From positions 1-16,879 of the forward strand of contig JABGXK010000155.1 in NCBI GenBank assembly GCA_018675825.1: 16,879 bases of DNA. Reading direction: 5' to 3'. This DNA is from Flavobacteriales bacterium (GTDB lineage: Bacteria > Bacteroidota > Bacteroidia > Flavobacteriales > BACL11). Shown in pieces: positions 5,583 through 14,301 of this stretch. The position numbers and the translations under genes were made by a program. The stretch's first letter is position 1; each line of letters opens with the position of its first letter. Under the pieces are notes generated by a model. It had not been told where the DNA came from and did not search any database. It saw only the letters and a list, made by a program, of their open reading frames with translations.

Positions 5583-6977
5583 TTGTTTAAATATTTATTA
5601 AAAAGTCTCTCAAAGGCATTATTTTTTTTTGGTAATAAAACTACTCTATCAATTAGTCAAGAGCGGACTAAAAATACAATGATTCATATTTTCTTTTCAT
5701 TGTTTTTGAAAGCGTTAAACATTGCTATAAATTTTTTATTGGTTCCATTGACTATTGGCTTTGTTGGTTTAGAACAATACGGGATTTGGTTAGCAATTTC
5801 TTCAATTTTCACTTGGTTTTCGTTATTTGATTTAGGACTCGGTCATGGATTGAGAAATAAATTATGTGAGTCTTTAGCAAATGAAAATATCAAGTTATCT
5901 AAAATTTATGTAAGTACTACTTATGCATTAGTTTCATTTATATCTGTAGTTGTTTTTATAGTATTTTTATTTGTAAATGTGTTTGTAGATTGGTCTATCA
6001 TATTAAACGTATCTAATGAATTCTCTAATGATTTGAGGTTTTTATTTATCATTCTTCTTAGTTTTTTTTCATTACAACTTGTTTTAAGGCTAATTACTAC
6101 AATTTTATTTGCAAATCAAAAACCAAGTATTCCTCCTTTAATATATTTAACTGGAAATATAATCTCTTTAATACTTTTATTTATTGTAAAAGAAACAGCC
6201 AATGGGGATTTAATCACAATTTCATTAATAATGGGAGTACCTTTGTTTCTTGTTACGCTTTTATCTAATTTTTTCTTTTTTCAAAAAAAATATTTCAATA
6301 TAAAGCCATCAATTAATTTCATTAAGAAAAAATATTTTACAAAAATCGGAAAATTAGGAGTAAATTTTTTTATTCTTCAGTTAGAAGTGATAATTATTTT
6401 TCAAATGACTAATTTTTTAATTATTAAATTTTTCTCAGCTGAGGAAGTTGTCATTTATAATTTAGCTTTTAAATATTTTAGTGTAATTCAAATTTTGTTT
6501 GCTATAATGATGAATGTATATTGGTCTGCAATAACTGAAGCTTTAGAAAAAAAGGATTTTGATTGGATTATAAGTACTGTTAGTAGAATGAAAAAAATAT
6601 GGTTTTTTCTTTTATTTTTTGGGGTAGCAATGTTGTTTTTTGCAAATAAATTCTACCTGTTATGGGTGGGACCTAATATAAAGATTCCTTTTATTGTATC
6701 TTTAGCTTGTTATCTAAGCGCACTTATTTTATCTTGGAATAGTATTTATGAATATTTTTTAAATGGAGCTGGAAAAATTAGAGTAACTATTATAACGGCT
6801 ACTATATCGTTAATTTTATACGCACCAATAGCGTATCTTTATGTAAACTTTTTTGAATTAGGAATTTCAGGTTTAATCTTCGCAATTTCTTCTGTTCAAT
6901 TGATAAATGCGTTTATAACCCCTTTACAATATTCTAAAATAATAAAAAATGAAGCAACAGGTATCTGGAATAAATAA
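5583..6977 (+). CDS. wzx: Wzx-type polysaccharide flippase (MOP superfamily)
   Basis: This integral inner-membrane protein of 464 residues should flip the undecaprenyl-linked repeat unit to the periplasmic face. About 12 hydrophobic segments are spread over residues 34-455. The first half carries the Wzx-like block YGIWLAISSIFTWFSLFDLG at 66-85, continuing to LGHGLRNKLCESLA. The start is uncertain. TTG at 5583 follows an in-frame stop directly, and the first in-frame ATG is at 5679 (432 residues). I keep TTG because the extra 32 residues include QERTK, and related flavobacterial flippases, as I remember them, have a similar charged N-terminal extension. Its 3' end overlaps the next gene by 29 bp. 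Sequence conservation among flippases is low, so the fold is surer than the substrate. Confidence 0.82.
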   Translation: MFKYLLKSLSKALFFFGNKTTLSISQERTKNTMIHIFFSLFLKALNIAINFLLVPLTIGFVGLEQYGIWLAISSIFTWFSLFDLGLGHGLRNKLCESLANENIKLSKIYVSTTYALVSFISVVVFIVFLFVNVFVDWSIILNVSNEFSNDLRFLFIILLSFFSLQLVLRLITTILFANQKPSIPPLIYLTGNIISLILLFIVKETANGDLITISLIMGVPLFLVTLLSNFFFFQKKYFNIKPSINFIKKKYFTKIGKLGVNFFILQLEVIIIFQMTNFLIIKFFSAEEVVIYNLAFKYFSVIQILFAIMMNVYWSAITEALEKKDFDWIISTVSRMKKIWFFLLFFGVAMLFFANKFYLLWVGPNIKIPFIVSLACYLSALILSWNSIYEYFLNGAGKIRVTIITATISLILYAPIAYLYVNFFELGISGLIFAISSVQLINAFITPLQYSKIIKNEATGIWNK

Positions 6978-7785
6978 TAAAAAACCGCTAATTAGTATAG
7001 TTACAGCTACTTATAACTGTGAAAGATATATTGATGAATGTCTTAAAAGTGTTGCCTCTCAGAAGTCTAATGATTTTTTAATAGAGCATATTGTTATTGA
7101 TGGTTTATCAAGTGATAATACCGTTGAAATATTAAACAAACATAAAGATGTTAAGTGGGTTTCCGAATCGGATAAAGGTCAGAGTGATGGATTGAACAAA
7201 GGATTCCTTATGGCAAAAGGAGATTGGATTATGGTATTAGATGGTGATGATTACCTACTACCAGGCTCTCTTAAGTTATTTCATAAAGCAATTAAAAAAG
7301 AAAATGTTGATATAGTATATGGGCATATAAAGTTTGTCGATGAAAACTCTAAAATGATCAGAAAAGTTATTAGCACACCATATCATTTTGAATATATTGT
7401 TTATGGGTTAGCAATGCCGCCTTCATGTGGACTACTGATTAGAGCTGATTTTTTAAAATTGAACCTTTTTAACACTAACCATCATTATAATATGGATACC
7501 GAATGGTTTTTAAGATGTGGTGAATCGTTGAAATCAAAAGTAGTTATAGGTTTCACTACAGCATTTAGGTTTTGGGGTGAAAACAAAACGAGCCCTTTAT
7601 TTTTTGGTAATGAGTTACCAAAAGAAATAAAACAAGAAAGATATATCTTGGATAAAACATATATGATACCTTACAAAAAGAGTGTTAGTAAGTTTGGAAT
7701 TTTTAGATATGCTCATTATTGTTATTTTAAATTAAAATACTACCTAAGTAAGGTTATATTTTTTATAAGGCTTAGTAATATATAA
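6949..7785 (+). CDS. Glycosyltransferase family 2
   Basis: This 278-residue GT-A glycosyltransferase is of the WcaA type. PLISIVTATYNCERYIDECL at 13-32 is the nucleotide-binding N-terminus. EHIVIDGLSSDNTVEIL at about 46-62 and WVSESDKGQSDGLNKGF at about 70-86 are typical of the WcaA-like subgroup, and DGDD at 98-101 is the metal-binding acidic motif. It probably adds one sugar to the lipid-linked repeat on the cytoplasmic side of the membrane. There is no clear transmembrane segment; the C-terminal tail (about 245-278) is rich in aromatic and basic residues and could touch the membrane. The ATG lies 29 bp inside the flippase gene, so translation of the two is probably coupled. Donor and acceptor cannot be assigned. 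Confidence 0.88.
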   Translation: MKQQVSGINNKKPLISIVTATYNCERYIDECLKSVASQKSNDFLIEHIVIDGLSSDNTVEILNKHKDVKWVSESDKGQSDGLNKGFLMAKGDWIMVLDGDDYLLPGSLKLFHKAIKKENVDIVYGHIKFVDENSKMIRKVISTPYHFEYIVYGLAMPPSCGLLIRADFLKLNLFNTNHHYNMDTEWFLRCGESLKSKVVIGFTTAFRFWGENKTSPLFFGNELPKEIKQERYILDKTYMIPYKKSVSKFGIFRYAHYCYFKLKYYLSKVIFFIRLSNI

Positions 7786-7804
7786 GTTCAGTTTTTTAGA
7801 TATT

Positions 7805-7812
7805 TATATTTG
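7805..7812 (+). promoter_or_regulatory. Possible -7 promoter box upstream of wzy
   Basis: TATATTTG matches the Bacteroidetes -7 consensus TAnnTTTG and lies in the 82-bp gap before the polymerase gene, 55 bp from its ATG. No convincing -33 TTTG is seen about 19 bp upstream. A chance match is quite possible in such AT-rich DNA. Confidence 0.18.
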
Positions 7813-7867
7813 TATGTAAGAGAGAATTATAGTAGTTATTTTATATTTTAATTAGATTATTCATTAG

Positions 7868-9112
7868 ATGCTTAGAAAAGTTCATATTTCAAATATTTTC
7901 GCCTTTTTCCTTTTTGCAGGAATGGTAACATTACCATTTCTGCCTCCTAATTTAACTATTTTTTTTTCAATTTGTTTTAGTTGTCTTATACTTTTTAATA
8001 CACCAATACTCAAATTAAGTTTTATAAAATCATCAATGCTTCTTACTTTAATCTTTGCTATTGGTGTTTTTTCAGGGCTTTCATCTTTTTCCGATAATAT
8101 ATATTTTTATTTTAGAGATGCTAGTTATTTCATTCATCCATTAATATTATTATTTATTGGGCATTCTATAATTAATAAGAGTTTTGGTATTAAAAAATTA
8201 TTGAAGCTTATTGTTAAAGCAGCTGTAGTTAATTCTGTCATAAACTACAGTAGTTTTTTTGTGAATTTAGTGTCAAGTTTTCAATTTGATTTAAGTCAAA
8301 GGTACGAGTTTGATTTATTAAGTGGGTTTGCTGTAATTGGTTTTTTAATAATTTATTGCTCAAAAACTACAAGTTTTCATCTTTTTAAAGCAAGAGCAGA
8401 AATAATGCTGCTAATTTTTTTTTCGTTAGTTATAATACTATCATTTTCTAGAACTAATATGGGTATTTTATTAGTGTTATTTAGTATTCCAATTTTAAAT
8501 AAATTTTTAAGTTTCAAAAAGCTATTTGTTCTTTTTGTTGGAATTATTACACTTGTTATTTTTGGAGGTTCTTTTTTAACAGTAGCAATACCAGAGTTTG
8601 AGGCAACTAATTTTATGGAGAAAGTATCCTATTCAGCAAGCGAAATTTTAGTAAGAAATTACGATACCGCTCAAGAAATAAATATTTTTTGGAGATCTCA
8701 GGAAGCATTTTTGGGTTTGACTAAATATTTAGAAGGAACTAACTTTCAATTAATTTTTGGTCAAGGATTTGGATCATATGCATCTGCTTCTGGAATTTTT
8801 AAATATAAACTACAAGTAATCCCTTATTTTCATAATGGGTTTATAACCATTTTATTAAAATCAGGAGCTATTGGTCTACTTATGTTTTTTGCTTTTTTAT
8901 TTTCGTTAGTTAAACTTTCGTTTAACTCTTTAAAAACAGATAACAAGAAATCTAGCTATTATAGGCTAATGATACAAGGGGTTGTAGTAATACTTATTTT
9001 TCAAACATTATTTATTATGGGAATTTACTCACCTGATGTTTCCGTAATGCTTATGGTTTTAATTGGAGCGATTATAAAAGAAAGGAAAACGATTATTATA
9101 AATTATGATTAA
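7868..9112 (+). CDS. wzy: Wzy-type O-antigen/capsule polymerase
   Basis: This polytopic membrane protein of 414 residues has roughly ten to eleven hydrophobic segments (for example about 8-45, 55-72, 85-102, 148-165, 178-210, 218-240, 325-352, 366-408). A larger periplasmic-type loop lies at about 241-320. Late in that loop GQGFGSY precedes PYFHNGFITILLKSGAIGLL, with His322-Asn323-Gly324. This HN-glycine block before a membrane segment is the hallmark of the Wzy/WaaL O-antigen ligase family. SFSRTN at 192-197 is also a common family element. In a Wzx/Wzy pathway it would join repeat units in the periplasm; its position next to a flippase favours polymerase over ligase. The 82-bp gap before it and the 417-bp gap after it are larger than most gaps here. 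Confidence 0.8.
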   Translation: MLRKVHISNIFAFFLFAGMVTLPFLPPNLTIFFSICFSCLILFNTPILKLSFIKSSMLLTLIFAIGVFSGLSSFSDNIYFYFRDASYFIHPLILLFIGHSIINKSFGIKKLLKLIVKAAVVNSVINYSSFFVNLVSSFQFDLSQRYEFDLLSGFAVIGFLIIYCSKTTSFHLFKARAEIMLLIFFSLVIILSFSRTNMGILLVLFSIPILNKFLSFKKLFVLFVGIITLVIFGGSFLTVAIPEFEATNFMEKVSYSASEILVRNYDTAQEINIFWRSQEAFLGLTKYLEGTNFQLIFGQGFGSYASASGIFKYKLQVIPYFHNGFITILLKSGAIGLLMFFAFLFSLVKLSFNSLKTDNKKSSYYRLMIQGVVVILIFQTLFIMGIYSPDVSVMLMVLIGAIIKERKTIIINYD

Positions 9113-9133
9113 ACAGTCCCTTGTTACAATTTT

Positions 9134-9157
9134 TGAATTTAGAATTCATCTTATTTT
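9134..9157 (+). terminator. Weak hairpin after wzy
   Basis: TGAATT (9134-9139) and AATTCA (9143-9148) form a 6-bp stem with a 3-nt loop, followed by TCTTATTTT. It lies 22 bp after the polymerase stop codon. The stem has only one G-C pair and the T-run is interrupted, so termination here is uncertain. Confidence 0.2.
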
Positions 9158-9321
9158 AACTTAGATATGACTAAAACAGGAGGACCCTATAAATTTGATT
9201 CAATTTATTTTGAAGGATAAAAGCCATAATTTAGATTTTGTAGCAATTGATTATTGATAAATCTTGTAAAGGAAAATTAAGAGTATTAAATTTCAGTGTT
9301 ATGAGTAGGAAGGTTGATTAC

Positions 9322-9367
9322 AATAAAATCATTTGATGATTAAATTAGAGTATTTAATGATTTTATT
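9322..9367. repeat. Perfect 12-bp inverted repeat with a nested alternative hairpin
   Basis: AATAAAATCATT at 9322-9333 is exactly reverse-complementary to AATGATTTTATT at 9356-9367, with 22 nt between. Inside lies a second, mutually exclusive hairpin, ATTAAAT (9339-9345) with ATTTAAT (9352-9358), which shares bases 9356-9358 with the outer arm. It is the longest perfect inverted repeat I noticed in the window. It could be a bidirectional terminator, a regulator site, or the footprint of a lost element. Confidence 0.4.
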
Positions 9368-9529
9368 ATATTTAGTTCTTTAAATTCTTACAGAAAAGAG
9401 ATTATATTAGTGCCATGTTTTGTTTATGCTTGTTTTTGCATATGTAGTAAATGGCCAGATTGTTTGGTTGTCAATTATCGTTCTTTATACAAATAAACAT
9501 TTTCATTCATCTTTTAATAAAAAAAAACT

Positions 9530-10870
9530 ATGGAAACTGATCTAATTGCATCAGATCTAATAAAACAATTTTTCAATCTGCTTAACACCAAAAGAATAAG
9601 ATATGCAGTAATGCGTAATTACGAACTTCTGCCAGAAGCGAATGATTCAAAAGATATCGATGTTTTAGTAAGTCCAAATGCCATTACTAATGTTGTTGTA
9701 TTATTAAAGGAAACTGCAGCAAATAATGGTTATCAATTAATTTGGAAAAATAAGTTAGATTACTTAGAAGGTTTTGTATTTGTGAAAATAGATAATGATA
9801 AAGTGTATTCAATAAAATTTGATATTTTTAATGGGTTCAAATGGCGCGGATGTAATTATTTAGATCACAATATTATTCTTGATAGCACTTTGGTTTATAA
9901 TGGGTTTAATGTTCCACATAAAGCACACGAATCCATAATTATGATAATTTATTATGTGCTTTACGCAAAAAAGATTAAAAGAAAATATTTAGAGCCAATT
10001 TATAATAATGCAAATGATAATATAGAGGAATTTAAAAGAGTCAATTATGTATTATTTAAAAAAAACATAGCCGACAACATAATTAAGTTAGTTCAAGAAA
10101 ACAAGATAGAGTATTTAGTTACTCTAAGGAGAAGACTTATAGTTGAAATCCTAAAAAAGAATTTTCGAAATGAATCTATCTTAAAAAATTTCTTTAAACA
10201 TATAAAAGTTGAGTTTTATGACAGAAGACGATTAGGGACTATGCTAGCTTTTTCTGGGCCAGATGGTGCTGGTAAAAGTACTATAATTGATGTTGTGATG
10301 GAGTTGTTCTTTTCACTTGGTATTACAAAGAGTACTGTACCTCATCATTTCCTTACATCTAATATCCCTTCACTTCATAAACTACCTGGAGCGCCAACAA
10401 AATATGCGAAGCAAGATTACACAAAACCCTACCAGACTGAACCTACAGGTTTATTAAGTTCAATTATTAGGACGGTCTATTATTATATGGCATTCCTTAT
10501 TGATCGTGTTTTTTTTATTAGTAAAGAGATGCGATCAAATCAGATAGTTGTCTTCGACAGATATTATACTGATATGATAACAGATCCTTCTCGAATTAGG
10601 ATAAGTTTTAAAAAAACAACTATTCAAAGAATTTTTAAAACTCTGCCTTCTCCCAACTTCACTTTTGTTGTTGTTGCTAATAAAGAACTTATTTTAAATC
10701 GAAAAGATGAATTGTCTGAAGAAAAATTGATTGAGTTGTTAGCTGAATACAAAAATTTATTTAAGTTTATACCAAATTTAAGTGTTTTAAGTAATAATGA
10801 ATCCATTGAAGTAGGTCAATTAATGACTTGTAAAAATATATTTAATTGCCTAGAAAAAAGATATAATTAA
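9530..10870 (+). CDS. Fused nucleotidyltransferase-like and thymidylate-kinase-like protein
   Basis: This 446-residue protein has two parts. The N-terminal half (about 1-215) resembles minimal nucleotidyltransferase-fold proteins: RYAVMRNYELLP at 24-35 and then KDIDVLV, with Asp42 and Asp44 in the place of the metal-binding DxD. The C-terminal half (about 236-446) is a P-loop kinase: Walker A GPDGAGKST at 243-251 after the strand TMLAFS, and VFDRYYTD at 341-348, which matches the DR(Y/H) motif of thymidylate kinases. The region between (TSNIPSLHKLPGAPTKYAKQ and on) is unlike true dTMP kinases, and dTMP metabolism would not be expected here. I infer phosphorylation of a sugar, nucleotide sugar or glycan end. 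The ATG follows an A-rich tract, and the next gene starts 2 bp after the stop. The gene heads the last block, which also includes an APH-like kinase. Confidence 0.72.
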   Translation: METDLIASDLIKQFFNLLNTKRIRYAVMRNYELLPEANDSKDIDVLVSPNAITNVVVLLKETAANNGYQLIWKNKLDYLEGFVFVKIDNDKVYSIKFDIFNGFKWRGCNYLDHNIILDSTLVYNGFNVPHKAHESIIMIIYYVLYAKKIKRKYLEPIYNNANDNIEEFKRVNYVLFKKNIADNIIKLVQENKIEYLVTLRRRLIVEILKKNFRNESILKNFFKHIKVEFYDRRRLGTMLAFSGPDGAGKSTIIDVVMELFFSLGITKSTVPHHFLTSNIPSLHKLPGAPTKYAKQDYTKPYQTEPTGLLSSIIRTVYYYMAFLIDRVFFISKEMRSNQIVVFDRYYTDMITDPSRIRISFKKTTIQRIFKTLPSPNFTFVVVANKELILNRKDELSEEKLIELLAEYKNLFKFIPNLSVLSNNESIEVGQLMTCKNIFNCLEKRYN

Positions 10871-10872
10871 AT

Positions 10873-12009
10873 ATGAAAATACTGCATTTTATTCTTGGTA
10901 AAGCGAATCTTGATAGATCAAATGGTGTCAATCATGTTATTCACGGTTTGTGTAAAAACATAGCTTTAACAGAAAACGAAATTAAGGTAATAGGCCTCAG
11001 TAAAGGGATGAAAGAAAGCTCTAAATTAATTGAAAGGGAAAAATTTCAAGTAATTGTTTTTAATAAATTTTTTGGTGAATGTTTCGAAACTTTAAAAAGA
11101 GAGACGGTGAAAGTAGATATTGTTCATCTTCATAGTGTTTGGAATAATTATAATATTCTTTTTGCGCGTTATTTAATTTCAATTAACAAACCATACGTTG
11201 TAACCATTCATTCTGGGTTGACTGAAGATAGAATCAGGCAATCGCGATATTGGATTAAATTATTGTATCATAAATTTGTTCAAAAATATATTTTCGATAA
11301 AGCGTCTGGTGTTCATGCTATTACACGTGAAGAGATGACTGGGATTTCAAAATACACAAAAAATAAAAATATATTTTTTGTCCCTAATGGAATTGATTTA
11401 GATAATTATAAATTACAGGAAAAATCTTATAAGGCTGAAAGCGAAATTATAAGATTTGGATATTTGGGGAGGTTTGGTATAGAAAAAAACATCCAAAGTT
11501 TGATATTGGCGATTAGTCAATTGCCAAAAATTTATTTAAACAAAGTCAAATGTACTTTAATAGGACCAATAGGTAAAGAGGGAAATATTCTACGAATAGC
11601 GGTAAAGGATTTAAAGCTTGAAAATCACATAGAGTTTACAGGAGCTCTTTATGGAGATGAAAAGCAGTTGAAATTAAAAATTTTTGATTTCTATGTGCAC
11701 CCGGCATATTCAGATGTAGTTAGTATCGCTGTAATGGAAGCCATGGCAAATGGATTACCTTGTGTGATAACACGAACGTCTCAAGTATCATATTATTATA
11801 AAAAAAATTCTTTTATTATGGTTGAACCTATCGTTCAAGATATTAAAAGAGGGCTAATTGAAATGATGGATAAAAGAAATGAATGGCAAGAGATGTCGGT
11901 AAATTCTATTTCCTTGATAAACTCAGTTTTTAATTGGCGTAACGCTACGAAATTAATGATAAATGAATATCAAAAAATATTAATTTCCAATTCAAAGCAT
12001 AAATGTTAA
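10873..12009 (+). CDS. Glycosyltransferase family 4 (GT-B)
   Basis: This 378-residue GT-B glycosyltransferase starts with the strand MKILHFILG and a glycine-containing loop (SNGVNHVIHGL). The acceptor-domain motif HSVW and VVTIHSG lie near 87-115. VPNGID at 170-175 precedes the linker, and the donor domain begins with FGYLGRFGIEKNI at 195-206. In the nucleotide-sugar site, HPAYSDVVSIAVMEAMANGL carries Asp281 and Glu289, a DX7E variant of the usual EX7E pair. It is soluble or peripheral, with no membrane segment. It probably transfers one hexose-type sugar onto the lipid-linked intermediate. The gene lies 2 bp after the kinase-fusion gene and overlaps the next by 7 bp (ATGTTAA). Specificity is unknown. 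Confidence 0.88.
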   Translation: MKILHFILGKANLDRSNGVNHVIHGLCKNIALTENEIKVIGLSKGMKESSKLIEREKFQVIVFNKFFGECFETLKRETVKVDIVHLHSVWNNYNILFARYLISINKPYVVTIHSGLTEDRIRQSRYWIKLLYHKFVQKYIFDKASGVHAITREEMTGISKYTKNKNIFFVPNGIDLDNYKLQEKSYKAESEIIRFGYLGRFGIEKNIQSLILAISQLPKIYLNKVKCTLIGPIGKEGNILRIAVKDLKLENHIEFTGALYGDEKQLKLKIFDFYVHPAYSDVVSIAVMEAMANGLPCVITRTSQVSYYYKKNSFIMVEPIVQDIKRGLIEMMDKRNEWQEMSVNSISLINSVFNWRNATKLMINEYQKILISNSKHKC

Positions 12010-13244
12010 AGAAGATAATATTGATGTCTGCTTATGACATTAATCCTTATAAGGGTTCTGAATCTGGAACCGGATGGAACTTCGTTCTTCAAGCAGCAAG
12101 TTATAATAGAGTAATTGCCATTACACGTAAGAATAATAAACCCAATATTGAGAAATATATTGAAGAATTTGGAATTGAAATTTCAAATATAACTTTCCAT
12201 TATTATGATTTGCCTTATTATTTAAGATTTTGGAAAAGAGGAGCAAGAGGCTCTTCAATATATTTTTACTTATGGCAGATGTTTATGCCATTATTTGTGA
12301 AGAATAATAATATTAGATTTGATCTAGCCCATAATGTAAATTTTCATGCTGATGCTTTTCCCTCTTTTTTATGGATTTTAAGAAAACCTGTTATTTGGGG
12401 ACCTATTAACCATAACGAAAAAATACCTAAAGAATATATCAACTTTAAAAAGGAGTATTTAAAGGATAGATTAAAATGGATTGTGAAATTTATAAATTGG
12501 AATTATGATCCCTTTATGTATTTGGCAAAGAAAAAATCAGATTTAATTATTGGAGGAAACAGCAGTGTTCAAAAAAGATTAGGTATTGCTGAGAGTAAAT
12601 TTATTCAATTAACACAGGTTGCATCAAATAAACCTTATAAAGGTTTGGGAAAGATGAGTTCTCATCAGTTTAATGTGTTAATGGTTGGTAGATTTTTAAC
12701 CATAAAATCATTTGATTTAGGAATTTATTCATTCGATAATTTTTGGTCGGAGTTAGAAAGAGAAGAAAGAAAGAATGTTAAATTAACAATAATTGGTCAA
12801 GGGCCGATGGAGAGTTATTTAGAAGAAATTGTTGCAGGATTGGCGAGTAAAGAGAATATTGAATTTATAGCTTGGGTAGATAAAGATAAAATAGATGCTT
12901 TTTATAAAATGGCGTCTGTATTTCTATTTCCTTCTCATGAAGGAGCAGGTATGGTTGTTATAGAGGCTTTATCAAATGGATTGCCAGTAATTTGTTTTAA
13001 TAATGTTGGGCCCGGAGAATTTGTTGATGATAGCTGTGCAATAAAAATAGCATATTCAAATTATGAGAAATCAATTTCAGATTATTCAACTGCAATACTT
13101 AAATTATATTTAGATAAAAATCTCCATTGTAAATTATCAAATGGAGCGCTCGATATTTTTGAAAAAAAATATACCTGGGATTGCAAAGGATTGGCTTTGA
13201 AAAATATTTATAATGAATTAGATAAAAAAAGCACTAATGTATAA
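12003..13244 (+). CDS. Glycosyltransferase family 4 with N-terminal GSEsGtGW motif
   Basis: This 413-residue GT-B enzyme has the N-terminal signature MSAYDINPYKGSESGTGWN at 8-26, typical of one GT4 subgroup (often GSEPGVGWN). Its middle region includes NFHADAFPSFLW at about 113-124 and VIWGPINH at 130-137. The donor domain starts at VLMVGRFLTIKSFDL (225-239), and the complete EX7E motif is Glu313 and Glu321 in HEGAGMVVIEALSNGLPV. It probably extends the repeat unit at the cytoplasmic membrane face. It overlaps the previous gene by 7 bp and the next by 8 bp, so translational coupling is likely. The sequence does not give the sugar transferred. Confidence 0.9.
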   Translation: MLKKIILMSAYDINPYKGSESGTGWNFVLQAASYNRVIAITRKNNKPNIEKYIEEFGIEISNITFHYYDLPYYLRFWKRGARGSSIYFYLWQMFMPLFVKNNNIRFDLAHNVNFHADAFPSFLWILRKPVIWGPINHNEKIPKEYINFKKEYLKDRLKWIVKFINWNYDPFMYLAKKKSDLIIGGNSSVQKRLGIAESKFIQLTQVASNKPYKGLGKMSSHQFNVLMVGRFLTIKSFDLGIYSFDNFWSELEREERKNVKLTIIGQGPMESYLEEIVAGLASKENIEFIAWVDKDKIDAFYKMASVFLFPSHEGAGMVVIEALSNGLPVICFNNVGPGEFVDDSCAIKIAYSNYEKSISDYSTAILKLYLDKNLHCKLSNGALDIFEKKYTWDCKGLALKNIYNELDKKSTNV

Positions 13245-14301
13245 TTGTTTTTATGTTTTGTCGGGGAATAATAATGCTACGTATATTTTTAATACAAGCC
13301 ATTGGTTTGCGATAAAAGAGTCGTTAAAATTTTATAGAGCCTATACATTTAAAGGTAAACTTCAAAAAAGTATCTTAACCTATTTTTTATTCGTAGTTGG
13401 TAAGTTTTTTCCATCTATTTGCAAATCTAAAGATGCAATAACAATATACTTGAAAGAACATATAAAATCGGATGTAGACTTTGATTTAGATGAAAACAGT
13501 TCGGTTTTAATTTCGCCGACACGAGATAAAGTTATTGTGAATCATCATGAACAATATTTTCATAAATTCGCATTTGGAAAGAGTTTTAAAAAGGTTCAAA
13601 ATGAAACTGATAGTTATAAATTATTGCAAAACTCAAAAGAATTTCAAGTCCCCAGTTTAATGAATTTAAAAATAGATGAACAACTAAGCTTTTGCAGTTT
13701 TAAATTGATGAATCCGCCAGTAAATACAAATGATCAACTTAAAGTAATTGATAATTTGCAAGAAATACTAGTTGAGTTTTTTAATTCTGGTGCTATTAAA
13801 AAAACAGTTAAGCTAACTGATTATATGGAAGACCTTTTAAAAAGGTTTCATTCTTTAAATATCCTGCCCACAGATGATTTGACAAGTTATTTGGAAAAAA
13901 TTCAAAAAGAGCATAATACAGAAACCATGCCTTTGGGTTTGGTGCATCGCGATTTTAAACCTTGGAATACTTTGCTAAGAGATACATTATTGATATTTGA
14001 TTGTGAAGAGGCCATTTTTGATGGTCCACCTCTTGAAGATTTATTCAACTTCTATATAGATCCAAAAATTAGATATTTTTCACCCAGTAAATTGTCTAAT
14101 AGTATTCTCTCAGAAAAGAAAATTCTATTATATGAAGATTACTTAAAACGTTTAGAAATAAACGTTCATTACTTGGTGTTACTATTTACTTACTTGTTAG
14201 AGCGAATTATATTCTGGTACAATGAAAATAATCCTGAAACTTTACAAGCATATAGGTCTTTTTTAGAGTATTTGATACAACAAAATAAATTTGAGGTATG
14301 A
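13237..14301 (+). CDS. Aminoglycoside-phosphotransferase/choline-kinase-like protein
   Basis: This 354-residue protein has a protein-kinase-like fold of the APH family. The N-terminal 80 residues are unassigned, with an aromatic/hydrophobic stretch near 45-60. YFHKFAFG at 107-114 supplies Lys110 for ATP and Glu123 fits its salt-bridge partner. The catalytic loop HRDFKPWN at 237-244 has Asp239 and Asn244, and IFDCEEA at 253-259 has the metal-binding Asp255. All key residues are present, so it should be active. It is unlikely to be an antibiotic-resistance enzyme: it lies between glycosyltransferase genes, overlapping its neighbours by 8 and 4 bp. By analogy with WaaP-like and choline-kinase-like proteins in glycan loci, I infer that it phosphorylates a sugar, glycan or small alcohol. 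With the P-loop protein at 9530 it makes a pair of kinases in one block. Confidence 0.75.
   Translation: MYNCFYVLSGNNNATYIFNTSHWFAIKESLKFYRAYTFKGKLQKSILTYFLFVVGKFFPSICKSKDAITIYLKEHIKSDVDFDLDENSSVLISPTRDKVIVNHHEQYFHKFAFGKSFKKVQNETDSYKLLQNSKEFQVPSLMNLKIDEQLSFCSFKLMNPPVNTNDQLKVIDNLQEILVEFFNSGAIKKTVKLTDYMEDLLKRFHSLNILPTDDLTSYLEKIQKEHNTETMPLGLVHRDFKPWNTLLRDTLLIFDCEEAIFDGPPLEDLFNFYIDPKIRYFSPSKLSNSILSEKKILLYEDYLKRLEINVHYLVLLFTYLLERIIFWYNENNPETLQAYRSFLEYLIQQNKFEV

Larger units (their letters stand above)
9113..9529. other. Intergenic stretch without a convincing gene
   Basis: This 417-bp AT-rich stretch separates the polymerase gene from the last six-gene block. All + frames are broken by several stops. 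Short open runs look vaguely coding, such as a 39-codon hydrophobic frame from the ATG at 9426 that runs 16 bp into the next gene and a 17-codon frame at 9167, but I cannot match them to a family. It contains a small hairpin near 9134-9148 and a perfect 12-bp inverted repeat at 9322-9367. It may hold a decayed gene plus the promoter of the downstream block; I found no consensus TAnnTTTG box in it. Confidence 0.5.

Noticed and set aside
9426..9545. 39-codon hydrophobic frame upstream of the kinase-fusion gene
   Set aside because: It could be a small membrane peptide or the tail of a decayed gene, but it runs 16 bp into the next gene and matches no family I recognise; AT-rich DNA gives such hydrophobic runs by chance.
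10624..10806. 60-codon open frame on the minus strand
   Set aside because: It lies fully inside the P-loop kinase domain coding region and has no recognisable motif; antisense shadow.
13237..14301. Antibiotic resistance gene (aminoglycoside phosphotransferase)
   Set aside because: Only the kinase-fold motifs match; its overlap with glycosyltransferase genes makes a glycan-related role far more likely.
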